A DNA stretch of 6,694 nucleotides, from assembly GCA_964544115.1 (NCBI GenBank), contig CAZJBP010000188.1:1-6694 (forward strand), given 5' to 3'. The notes beneath the pieces are model-generated. The model was not told where the DNA came from. It did no database searches and saw only the letters and a list, made by a program, of their open reading frames with translations. This document shows positions 1 to 6,617 of the stretch, one piece after another. Source of the DNA: CAZJBP01 sp964544115 (lineage in GTDB: Bacteria > Verrucomicrobiota > Kiritimatiellia > UBA8416 > JADHWI01). Each line of letters opens with the position of its first letter. The stretch's first letter is position 1. The position numbers were made by a program, and so were the translations under genes.

Positions 1-1
1 G

Positions 2-1342
2 CCGCAGCACGAGGTGTGCTTGCGGTGGCTGTCGCCAGCCAGCGTCGGCATCCAGGACGCCGCGACCGGAGCCGCGCTCGGCGAGGTGGACCGGTACGAC
101 GCGCCGCCGCTGGTGCACCCCGGCGCTGTCTACCTGCAGCGCGGCGAGACCTACGTGGTGGTGGATCTGGACCTGGAACTGAACGTGGCGCGGGTGCAGC
201 GCACCGAGACGGATTACTACACGCAGCCTCTCGGGGGCGTGGACGTGCATCACATCGACCACCGCCTCCGCGAGAAGCCGTTCGGCTCGGGCACGGCGTG
301 CTGGGGCGAGGTCACGGCGCACATGAACACCTACGCCTTCGAGAAGGTCCGCTTCTACGAACTCGACGCGATCAGCGTGCACGGCCTGAACCTGCCGACG
401 ATGGTGCTGGAGACGATGGCGGTCTGGCTCGTGCCGCCCGAGGCGCTCATGGAGCAGACGCGCCGGGCCGGGCTGGACGCGCACAGCGGGCTGCGCGGCC
501 TGGGGTACGCCACGCGGATGCTGCTGCCGCTGTTCATCACCTGCGACACACTGGACTTCTCGCACTCGGTGGGGAGCGTGAATTCGCCGTGGAACGCGGT
601 CTTCATCTTCGAGCGCTACCCGCATGGTCTCGGGTATACGGCCCGGGCCTATGAGTTGCTTGACCGGATCCTGCCGGCCGTTCTGCGTGCTGTCGAGGCG
701 TGTCCGTGCGAGGAGGGGTGTCCCTGCTGCGTGGGCAAGCCGCTGCGCCAGGAGTCCATCGGGAACGTCGAGCGCGGCGAAGGGTCGATCCCCAGCAAGG
801 CAGCCGCGCTGTTCATCCTGCGCGGGCTGCTGGGGGATGGGGCGGCGCTGCGCCAGCCCGACTGCGCGGCGCTGGCCGGGGTGGACGCCGCGGAGACGCT
901 GCGGTTGAGCCAGTCCCTGCGGCGGCGTCTCGAGCGTATGGGCGAACCCGAGGTGTTTCACCCGATCGTTCCCGCGCCGGAGGTCAAGACGGGGTACCCC
1001 GAGCCGGAACGCGAGGTCGATCTGCCGCGGGCCGACGCCGACAAGCGTGCGGCGCGAAAGCGCGATTTCGACCGCGACCTCCACCGAAAGATCGCGAAGA
1101 AGGTGGCGCTGGGTGGCCTGCCGGCGCTCCAGGGCAAGCCGGCGCCGCCGCCCGGCATGAAGACTGAGCACAGCAACCTGCGCCCGATCGATTTCCCCGG
1201 CCGGCCGCGGGTGCGAACGACGGCCAAGGAAATGACCGCGGACGGCAAGGCGGAGGAAGATGCAGCCAAACCGCAGCCGCCCATCATCGGCGGGGACCCT
1301 ATCGCCGCGATGGCTCGCAAGAAGAAGCGAGCGATGCGGTAG
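2..1342 (+). CDS. DEAD/DEAH-type helicase, C-terminal part with DUF1998 / MrfA-type zinc-binding domain (5' end outside window)
   Basis: The reading frame is open from the left edge, so the N-terminal helicase motor lies outside the window and only 446 residues are visible. Near the start, a segment with VHPGAVYLQRG, YVVVDLDLE and DYYTQP matches the conserved stretch after the second RecA-like domain in DUF1998 helicases. The zinc-binding part follows: a hydrophobic strand ending FIFERYPHGLGYTARAYELL, then a CxC-x3-CxC-C cluster at visible residues 234, 236, 240, 242 and 243 (bases 701-730), and then a GN...PSKAAALFILRGLLG segment that normally closes this domain. Characterised MrfA proteins are ATP-dependent 3'-5' DNA helicases of mitomycin-damage repair, and related helicases also occur in phage-defence islands. 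Which role applies here cannot be read from the C-terminus. After the domain, about 135 residues form a Lys/Arg/Asp/Glu/Pro-rich, probably disordered tail ending in KKKRAMR. The gene ends 11 bases from the convergent toxin gene. Confidence 0.85.
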   Translation, partial: PQHEVCLRWLSPASVGIQDAATGAALGEVDRYDAPPLVHPGAVYLQRGETYVVVDLDLELNVARVQRTETDYYTQPLGGVDVHHIDHRLREKPFGSGTACWGEVTAHMNTYAFEKVRFYELDAISVHGLNLPTMVLETMAVWLVPPEALMEQTRRAGLDAHSGLRGLGYATRMLLPLFITCDTLDFSHSVGSVNSPWNAVFIFERYPHGLGYTARAYELLDRILPAVLRAVEACPCEEGCPCCVGKPLRQESIGNVERGEGSIPSKAAALFILRGLLGDGAALRQPDCAALAGVDAAETLRLSQSLRRRLERMGEPEVFHPIVPAPEVKTGYPEPEREVDLPRADADKRAARKRDFDRDLHRKIAKKVALGGLPALQGKPAPPPGMKTEHSNLRPIDFPGRPRVRTTAKEMTADGKAEEDAAKPQPPIIGGDPIAAMARKKKRAMR

Positions 1343-1353
1343 CTGCCCCGCTG

Positions 1354-1770
1354 TCACCCATGCGTCCGGCGTTTCCTCAAGAAATCGGCTGGCGTTAAAA
1401 CGTCGACCGAGCGGCGACTGTCGGCTGGGAAGTGCTGCGCGTTGCCGGTGACCAACGGGACTGCGGCGGTGAGGGCCACCTCGAGGAATGGAACGTCGTC
1501 AGGGTCGGGAAGACCATGCAGTTGCGTGACAGCGACCACGTAGTGCGTGTTCTGCTGAAGAAACGTCAGGATGTCGCGAACCGCGGCGGCGCTGAAGTAG
1601 TTCTTGAACTTCGGACGGTTCAGCACTCGCTTGTACTCATCGAGAATGCGGTCATCCACAACCAGTTCGACTTCGCCCTCGCGGATCAAGTCCACGATCC
1701 TGCCCGGCGGTCCGAAAGCGTTGATCATGCCGGATACGAGGACGTTGGTGTCCAGCACGAGACGTATCAT
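1354..1770 (-). CDS. PIN-domain ribonuclease toxin of a type II toxin-antitoxin pair
   Basis: This 138-residue protein is the usual length for the PIN-family putative toxins of the TIGR00305 type. It opens with the diagnostic strand LVLDTNVLVSG, where Asp7 is the first metal ligand. Glu45 in DEYKRVL is the likely second acidic residue, Asp91/Asp92 in GLPDPDDVPFLE the third, and the fold closes with PLVTGNAQHFP. Asn110 occupies the TG(D/N) position, where either residue is common. All the expected acidic positions are present, so the nuclease is probably active. PIN toxins are Mg2+/Mn2+-dependent endoribonucleases that cut cellular RNA and arrest growth when released from the antitoxin. The start codon overlaps the antitoxin stop as ATGA, which implies translational coupling, and GGAGGGG lies 9 bases upstream. 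It converges on the helicase gene. Confidence 0.9.
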   Translation of the reverse strand: MIRLVLDTNVLVSGMINAFGPPGRIVDLIREGEVELVVDDRILDEYKRVLNRPKFKNYFSAAAVRDILTFLQQNTHYVVAVTQLHGLPDPDDVPFLEVALTAAVPLVTGNAQHFPADSRRSVDVLTPADFLRKRRTHG

Positions 1771-2042
1771 CTGGCTCTTCCCCTCCGAGCCGCCTTGACC
1801 TCAGCCGCGATGTCCGAATCCGCCAGGGGGCGGTCGGTCGCCCGGCGGCGGGCGCGTAACACCGCGGATGAAAAGAGAGCACGCCTTACTTCGCGCAAGG
1901 TGTCATCGGCGGCATCGGGGTCCGTGCTGATCATGATGGCAAATGGGTGCCCGTCCTTGGTGACGACCACTTCGCGTTCCCGATCCAACGTATCGCGCAG
2001 TTCGCGGGGGTGCTTCAGGTCTCTTACCGCTATAGATGTCAT
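1767..2042 (-). CDS. Phd/YefM-like antitoxin, partner of the PIN toxin
   Basis: This 91-residue protein has the Phd/YefM N-terminal signature. MTSIAVRDLKHPRELRDTL forms the first strand and helix, and residues 24-38 (EVVVTKDGHPFAIMI) match the family's 'vvvTknGkPvAvlv' core. That domain dimerises and binds operator DNA. Residues 50-91 are rich in Arg, Ala and acidic residues; in this family the disordered C-terminus wraps around and blocks the toxin. The start is well fixed by AAGGAG six bases upstream. The gene is first in a two-gene unit and overlaps the toxin by 4 bases. Antitoxins of this family normally repress their own promoter, and a short dyad lies across the start codon. The pairing and order fit a complete, intact type II module. 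Confidence 0.85.
   Translation of the reverse strand: MTSIAVRDLKHPRELRDTLDREREVVVTKDGHPFAIMISTDPDAADDTLREVRRALFSSAVLRARRRATDRPLADSDIAAEVKAARRGRAR
1780..1786 (-). promoter_or_regulatory. Ribosome-binding site of the PIN toxin
   Basis: On the minus strand GGAGGGG lies 9 bases before the toxin ATG, inside the 3' end of the antitoxin gene. Together with the ATGA overlap it supports the start at base 1770 and coupled, but not wholly dependent, translation of the toxin. Confidence 0.6.
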
Positions 2043-2048
2043 CTAGAT

Positions 2049-2054
2049 CTCCTT
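2049..2054 (-). promoter_or_regulatory. Strong ribosome-binding site of the antitoxin
   Basis: The minus strand reads AAGGAG followed by six bases and the ATG at 2042. It is the closest match to the Shine-Dalgarno consensus among the genes here and fixes the antitoxin start. A strong antitoxin site fits the need for antitoxin in excess of toxin. Confidence 0.7.
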
Positions 2055-2065
2055 AAAGTGTCCTT

Positions 2066-2094
2066 ATGGTATCCCAGCTGACAACCAGACGCAA
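2066..2094 (-). promoter_or_regulatory. Possible promoter of the toxin-antitoxin pair
   Basis: On the minus strand TTGCGT (2089-2094) and TACCAT (2066-2071) are separated by 17 bases. This would place transcription start about 15-20 bases before the antitoxin ATG, just ahead of its ribosome-binding site. The boxes match the sigma70 consensus at only 3 and 4 of 6 positions. An alternative -35, TTGTCA at 2079-2084, has no good -10 at proper spacing. No terminator hairpin is visible between the preceding redox gene and this unit, so read-through is also possible. Confidence 0.3.
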
Positions 2095-2108
2095 GCGGTT
2101 CCGGCGCG

Positions 2109-3287
2109 TCACAGCAGCACGGTCAGCGCGGCCAGCAGGATGAAGAGGATCCCCAGGGCGACCTTGCTGTAGACGACGTTCGTCCGGCTCCAGCGCATCA
2201 ACACCTCGGTCCTCAGCCCCGCGTAGGTCAGGATGAACACGACGGTCAGGGGCAGGATGAACATCACGTTGTACAGCAACAGGTACATCCACTCGCGCGT
2301 GGCCGCCTGGCCGCTGCGAATGACGACGACCAGGGTGGGGACGTAGACCTGGCCGGTGCATACGCTTTCGAGCAGCGTTACCAGCGCGCCGACGGTCAGG
2401 CCGCCCAGGACCATGCTCCCGCGGTGCAGGCGCGTGCGGATAACCGCATGGATGCGGTCCTTCACGCTGCGCGGGAGCTGCAGCAGGACCTTGTGAGGGT
2501 CGCCGGTGCGGCGGAATCGAACCGCATCCAGCAGGGACATCGCCGCCAGCACGGCCAGTACCGCCACCATGGTCCAGCGCAGGCCCTCCTGCACGCGGGG
2601 AAATACCGAGAGGCTGTGGATGGCCCGGAGCAGGCCGAACCCGAGCGCGGTGTAGGTGATGAACGACGCTGCGCAGAACGCCACGCCCATCAGGAGCAGG
2701 CCGCGTCCCTTTACCCGCGCCACGGCCAGCATGCTCATGAAGAACACCAGCGTCGAGATCGCGCAGGGATTCACGCCGTCCGCCAGGCCCGCGCCCAGGA
2801 CGGCGGCCAGGGCGAAGCGGTGGGCGCGTTCGGTCACGGCGGCCGATCCCCCGCCCGCACCGGCCGCGGCGACGGGCACGACGATGGGAGGCGGCGGCAC
2901 CCAGCCGTCCTGCAGTCGGGCGGCGACGGCTCGCTCCACCGTATCGAGCAGCCCGGAGCGAATCGCATCCAGGCCCTCCAGCGCGTGCGTGGAGTCGATC
3001 ACCATGGAGACCGGAGCGTTGCGGTTGCCCGACTTCAGCGCCTCCTGATAGGCGACCAGCCGGACCACGTTGGAGGTCTGGCTCATGTCGTACTCGTTGA
3101 GGACGTAGAGCCCGGTGAACCGGGCCTCGAGCTCAGGCAGGACTTCCTCCCGCACCCGCCGGCACTCGACGCAGCCCGGCTCGAAGAAGAAGTCAACCGG
3201 CACCGGCGGCGGGTTAACCTCGGCCAGCGCGCCGGCAACGGTCGACAGCGCCGCAAGAGCGGTGAGCAGGATGCGCCTAAACGTCAT
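2109..3287 (-). CDS. Thioredoxin-like / CcdA (DsbD-type) membrane thiol-redox fusion protein
   Basis: The 392-residue product starts with a signal peptide (MTFRRILLTALAALSTVAGALA, about 1-22). Residues 31-125 look like a small thioredoxin-fold domain: a strand VDFFFEPGC, then C39-V-E-C42 at the start of a helix. A Pro/Val/Ala/Gly linker (about 130-150) follows. Residues 157-392 hold six hydrophobic segments, about 158-190, 196-223, 238-256, 291-323, 333-358 and 371-392. Two have CcdA/DsbD hallmark cysteines: NPC175A in the first and ESVC310TGQ in the fourth. In this family such a cysteine pair takes electrons from cytoplasmic thioredoxin and hands them to an extracytoplasmic partner; here that partner may be the protein's own CVEC domain. 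In DsbD the thioredoxin domain sits at the C-terminus, so the order here is reversed. The start is uncertain: in-frame ATGs at 3296 and 3299 add three or four residues, and none has a clear ribosome-binding site. The gene lies 52 bases after the large secreted-protein gene, probably in the same transcript. Confidence 0.85.
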   Translation of the reverse strand: MTFRRILLTALAALSTVAGALAEVNPPPVPVDFFFEPGCVECRRVREEVLPELEARFTGLYVLNEYDMSQTSNVVRLVAYQEALKSGNRNAPVSMVIDSTHALEGLDAIRSGLLDTVERAVAARLQDGWVPPPPIVVPVAAAGAGGGSAAVTERAHRFALAAVLGAGLADGVNPCAISTLVFFMSMLAVARVKGRGLLLMGVAFCAASFITYTALGFGLLRAIHSLSVFPRVQEGLRWTMVAVLAVLAAMSLLDAVRFRRTGDPHKVLLQLPRSVKDRIHAVIRTRLHRGSMVLGGLTVGALVTLLESVCTGQVYVPTLVVVIRSGQAATREWMYLLLYNVMFILPLTVVFILTYAGLRTEVLMRWSRTNVVYSKVALGILFILLAALTVLL

Positions 3288-3339
3288 GACGCACATCATC
3301 GGGGTGAGCCGGCCGGAGTTCAATCCTGTTCTGGCCGCT

Positions 3340-6300
3340 CTACTTGCGCGTCTTCCACTGCAGCACCGAGCGCAGCCCGTCGTCCTCGAACTGCATCGAG
3401 ACGTTGAGGCGCTCGACGCGCCGCATGAGCCCGAACTGCGGGGTGGCCGCCGCATCAAAGGCCGGTTGCTGTTGCCGGTTGATGCTGCCGAACACCGAAC
3501 TCGAGATGCCGCGGGCGTTGCCGGTCCACGTGCCGCCCTCGGGGTGCACGGGGGAGAATCCGTACAGCGCCGCATGCATGCTCAGTGCCTTGTCGGCGGG
3601 CAGGTCCAGCGCGTAGGCGATGGGGAAGAGGCGTGCGGCGCCCTGCATGGCCGCCTGGCGCTCCTTCTCCATGGCCGCGGCGTAGAGCGCGGGCCGTTGC
3701 AGGACGCAGGCCGCGGGGAAGGCGGCCAGCCGGGCCGCGTTCAACGGGCTCGGCTGAGCGTCGGCCAGCGTCTTCCCCTGGGCCCAGGGGATGTTGCGGA
3801 CGATAAGATGCTTTCCTGCGATTTCGATGCCGAAGCGCAGCTTGACCATGCCGACGATATCGAGACTGTAAACCCACTCGTTGCGGTCCTGAACCTGGTA
3901 GAACTCGACTGCCATTTCCCGCTCGCGCCGCTCGCCCCGTCCGCCCGATGCCGCGGCCGCTTGCCGCAGGAACCGGATCGAGCGCTCGGGGTCACGCGTT
4001 TCGATCGCCAGCGCGCAGGGCCGCGTCAGCATGGACAGCGCGAGGGGAATCCCCACCATTTCCGCGTTGCGGAACTGGGCCATGTTGCCGCCGAATGCGC
4101 CCAGGATGTCGCCGCTGCCCAGCGCAATGACCGGGTCGGCGTCGAACACCGCCATGTGGATTGCCGGGCCGAAATCGTCCATGATCGCCGGGCTGAGGTG
4201 GACGTAGCGCTCGAACAGCTCGGCCATGCCTTCGGTCACCTTGGTCCACGAGGGCTCGCCCAGGTTAAGCGAGAGCACGAGCACGGGCTCGGGCGAGAAG
4301 CGGGGCACGTTCAACGGCGTGCCGGACCCGCTCACGAGCACCTCCTTGATGCCGTTGTAGAGCGAGTTGTCGACCAGTGGGAGGATGAATGTGGTCATTT
4401 CCATGCCGCCGTCGGGCGCGTCATCGATGCGGACGGCGATGGGATCGAAGAACTGCCGCCAGAACCGGTTGTAATTCTCCATGTAGCTGCGGTAGGCCTC
4501 GGCCTCCTTGGCGGTCACGGTGGTGACCGGCGCTGCGGAGAGGGACGCCGGTCGGGCGAGCGTTCCGTAGGCGTCCGATACGGCCCGTCCGTCGGCGGCC
4601 AGGCTGAGGCCGGCGAGATCCATGTCCCCGGGCAGGTAGCCGCGCTGCTGCAGCGCCTTGACCGTCAGTGGACGCTGGACCCCGTCGGCAGTGGCCAGCA
4701 GCGCGAGCGACGTCAGGTGCTCCATCCGCATCCGCGCAAGGGCCCGGCGAAGCTGGCCGATCTTTACCCCGGGCCCCACGAGCCGCCGGATGAACGGGTC
4801 GGAGAAGTAGGTCATCATCCGCGTCTCGCCGCGGACGGGCAGGCGGGTCAGCATGTAGCGGAACTCGGCCGACCGGCCGAGGCTGCCGGCCGGGTCGCCG
4901 GCGAGCGCGAGGGCCAGGTCGATCTCGGGGCGGCTGGTGCTGACCAGCAGATATTCACCCTTCAGTGCCCAGAACGCCTGCTGCCCGTCGTCGGTCTTTA
5001 CCGCGACCACCTTGCCGCCGTCGAGGCCCGAGACACCGATGAGCTTCAAGAGCCCGGCGAGAACCGAGGGCTGGCTGACGCGCGTGATGACGGTCACGTC
5101 GGTGCCGTCGATGAAGAACAGATCCGGGACGTAGAGTGCCATCTCCTTGACGATGCCGGTCTTGAGCAGGCGCTGGATCCATTCCTCGCCGAACCCCAGC
5201 TGCGCCAGGTACCGGTCCTTCAAGTAGTAGCGGACGCCCTTGCCCGTGACCGTTCCACCCAGGGAGGACACGAAGTCGGCGCCGTCGTTCAGGAATGGGA
5301 GCAGGGCGGACGGCTTGACGACGTGCACCGCGAGGTGGTCGGCCGGCACGAGGTCCAGGATCGTCGACGGGGTGACCTTCTGGTTCCCCAGCATCTCGGC
5401 GAAGGGGTGGGACTCGACGCTGACGCCCTCGATGGAGGACACGTCCAGCGTGCGCGCCCCGCGGTCATCCACCCCGCGCAGGAGCTGCATCTGGAGGGTT
5501 TCCTCCACGGCGGGCCGTCCGCCGAACAGGCCGAAGACCGAGGCGGCGGACGGCTCGCGGTTGGCCGTGGAGAAGTTCGCGTCGCGGTTGTCCGACATCC
5601 AAGTATGGAGGGCCGGGGTAGGGGCCACACGGGCATACGGAGCCAAGACCATCACGCGAGCCCTCTTGAGGTCGCCGGTCAGGGAATCGTCGGCTGGCGC
5701 ATCCTTCCACGACCAGGTGACGTTGGTCTTGGCGCCGGTCAGCGAGTTGATCAGCTGGGCGTCGAAGGTGGCCGGCGTTTCCGGATTCGCGACGGCGACG
5801 AGCGTGTATGCCGCCTGGTCGGACGGGGCCATCTGGGGCTCGTCGGCGGGGTTGACCGGACGGATCTGCTGGTCGTAACGGGCGATCAGCTGCGGGTCGA
5901 TGACTTCACGCCGGCACGTTCCGTCCGTGTAGAGCACCCAGTGCTTGCCGTCATCGACGAAGGGCTGCAACTCAAAGGCCAGGACGTCGCGGTTCGCCTC
6001 CGTCACCCGACGGTTGTTCGGCTCGAAGCGGAAGGTGGCGTTCGGCACCAGGAAGACGAACGGCCCCTTCAGGTCCGGATGCGTTTCCGGCCAGGGCGAC
6101 TGCCCGATATTCTCGGCGATGCCCCTGTCGGGATTCGTGTCCAGTGCCGAGAGCGTGGATGGGCCGCGATTGGCGTTGGTTTGCGCGTATTCCATGCAGA
6201 GGTATTGCAGCATCCGCAGCGGCGACTGTCCGCGCTGAATGTTGCGTTCGCGCTCGACGTCGCGCATGCGGTGGCCGGTCAGTCCCTCCATCACGCTGGC

Positions 6301-6513
6301 CGGAGGCAAGGCGTGCAGGTGAAGCGGCGCCGACTTGGCCTGGGATTCCGAGAAGTTCCAAAGGCCGTCGGTGGGAAGCAGGACGGAGCCGCGGATGATG
6401 CGGCTGGCACCGTCGGGCAGAACCTGCTGCCGCGCGTCTGTGACGGCGAGTGAGGCCGCCCCCGCGTTGGCGGCAATGGCGGCGGTGGCGAACAGAACGG
6501 TCAGTTTACGCAT
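3340..6513 (-). CDS. Large secreted protein of unknown function with a pseudopilin-passenger-like segment and two DUF3352-like repeats
   Basis: I do not recognise this 1057-residue protein as a named family. Residues 1-19 are a signal peptide (MRKLTVLFATAAIAANAGA, cleavage after AGA), and no later membrane span is evident, so it should be periplasmic or exported. Residues 98-125 (PLRMLQYLCMEYAQTN...STLSAL) and 151-213 (FVFLVP, DVLAFE, GKHWVLYTDG) follow the pattern of prepilin-type H-X9-DG passenger domains, but without a pilin helix; Asp187 stands where the His would be. Residues about 385-560 and 740-910 share an order of elements: a strand, a 'QP/DP' helix (VITRVSQPSVLAGLLKLI; LAIETRDPERSIRFLRQA), then GEYLLVST or GKHLIVRN. 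This resembles tandem DUF3352-like modules. Four cysteines (106, 200, 833, 936) remain after cleavage. The start is chosen for the signal peptide and for AAAGGG 7 bases upstream. A long frame runs antisense to it, but its composition is that of a shadow. Confidence 0.8.
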   Translation of the reverse strand: MRKLTVLFATAAIAANAGAASLAVTDARQQVLPDGASRIIRGSVLLPTDGLWNFSESQAKSAPLHLHALPPASVMEGLTGHRMRDVERERNIQRGQSPLRMLQYLCMEYAQTNANRGPSTLSALDTNPDRGIAENIGQSPWPETHPDLKGPFVFLVPNATFRFEPNNRRVTEANRDVLAFELQPFVDDGKHWVLYTDGTCRREVIDPQLIARYDQQIRPVNPADEPQMAPSDQAAYTLVAVANPETPATFDAQLINSLTGAKTNVTWSWKDAPADDSLTGDLKRARVMVLAPYARVAPTPALHTWMSDNRDANFSTANREPSAASVFGLFGGRPAVEETLQMQLLRGVDDRGARTLDVSSIEGVSVESHPFAEMLGNQKVTPSTILDLVPADHLAVHVVKPSALLPFLNDGADFVSSLGGTVTGKGVRYYLKDRYLAQLGFGEEWIQRLLKTGIVKEMALYVPDLFFIDGTDVTVITRVSQPSVLAGLLKLIGVSGLDGGKVVAVKTDDGQQAFWALKGEYLLVSTSRPEIDLALALAGDPAGSLGRSAEFRYMLTRLPVRGETRMMTYFSDPFIRRLVGPGVKIGQLRRALARMRMEHLTSLALLATADGVQRPLTVKALQQRGYLPGDMDLAGLSLAADGRAVSDAYGTLARPASLSAAPVTTVTAKEAEAYRSYMENYNRFWRQFFDPIAVRIDDAPDGGMEMTTFILPLVDNSLYNGIKEVLVSGSGTPLNVPRFSPEPVLVLSLNLGEPSWTKVTEGMAELFERYVHLSPAIMDDFGPAIHMAVFDADPVIALGSGDILGAFGGNMAQFRNAEMVGIPLALSMLTRPCALAIETRDPERSIRFLRQAAAASGGRGERREREMAVEFYQVQDRNEWVYSLDIVGMVKLRFGIEIAGKHLIVRNIPWAQGKTLADAQPSPLNAARLAAFPAACVLQRPALYAAAMEKERQAAMQGAARLFPIAYALDLPADKALSMHAALYGFSPVHPEGGTWTGNARGISSSVFGSINRQQQPAFDAAATPQFGLMRRVERLNVSMQFEDDGLRSVLQWKTRK

Positions 6514-6516
6514 GGC

Positions 6517-6544
6517 GTGCACCCTTTCCCCGAACCCGGTGCAC
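6517..6544 (-). promoter_or_regulatory. Leader inverted repeat (GTGCACC ... GGTGCAC) over the ribosome-binding site of the large secreted-protein gene
   Basis: The two 7-base arms at 6517-6523 and 6538-6544 are exact inverted repeats with a 14-base loop. In the minus-strand transcript the 3' arm begins three bases before the ATG. The purine tract GGGGAAAGGG, the best ribosome-binding site for the gene, lies in the loop and the foot of the stem. Folding could therefore limit translation. Each arm also contains the palindrome GTGCAC, with the two copies 22 bp apart (about two helical turns), so a DNA operator is an equal possibility. The repeat is observed; both functions are inferred. Confidence 0.45.
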
Positions 6545-6589
6545 AGGCGGCGTTTCCCTGCCAGCGCCCGGCACCGAGATTCAGGCGCC

Positions 6590-6617
6590 ATCATAGGCCG
6601 CTGATGGGCGATCTCAA
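6590..6617 (-). promoter_or_regulatory. Sigma70-type promoter of the secreted-protein / redox-protein operon
   Basis: On the minus strand TTGAGA (6612-6617) and TATGAT (6590-6595) are separated by 16 bases, and each box matches the consensus at 5 of 6 positions. Transcription would start near 6582-6584, giving a leader of about 70 bases before the ATG at 6513 that includes the GTGCAC inverted repeat. It is the best promoter in the window and precedes two co-directional genes. It also argues against a more upstream start for the large protein, because an in-frame ATG at 6624 would lie ahead of the promoter. Confidence 0.6.

Noticed and set aside
2..1342. Assignment of the helicase as DISARM DrmB or DrmA.
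   Set aside because: DUF1998 is shared by several systems, no other DISARM gene is visible, and the segment matches the helicase-fused MrfA-like type better than the stand-alone DrmB type.
1343..1353. A bidirectional terminator between the convergent helicase and toxin genes.
   Set aside because: The gap is only 11 bases, and I find no stable GC hairpin followed by a T-run on either strand.
1432..2046. A 204-codon + strand frame across the toxin-antitoxin genes.
   Set aside because: It is opposite two well-recognised overlapping genes and its product shows no family features.
3288..3575. An upstream extension of the redox protein frame to base 3575, giving 488 residues.
   Set aside because: The extra N-terminus overlaps the end of the preceding gene, is Arg/Ser/Pro-rich and would bury the clear signal peptide.
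3115..6453. A 1112-codon open frame on the + strand, antisense to almost all of the large secreted-protein gene.
   Set aside because: It has the His/Arg/Gln/Val/Glu-rich composition typical of an antisense shadow of a GC-rich gene, with no signal peptide or recognisable motif. The minus-strand frame has a signal peptide, a ribosome-binding site and a promoter. Such long antisense frames are common at high GC.
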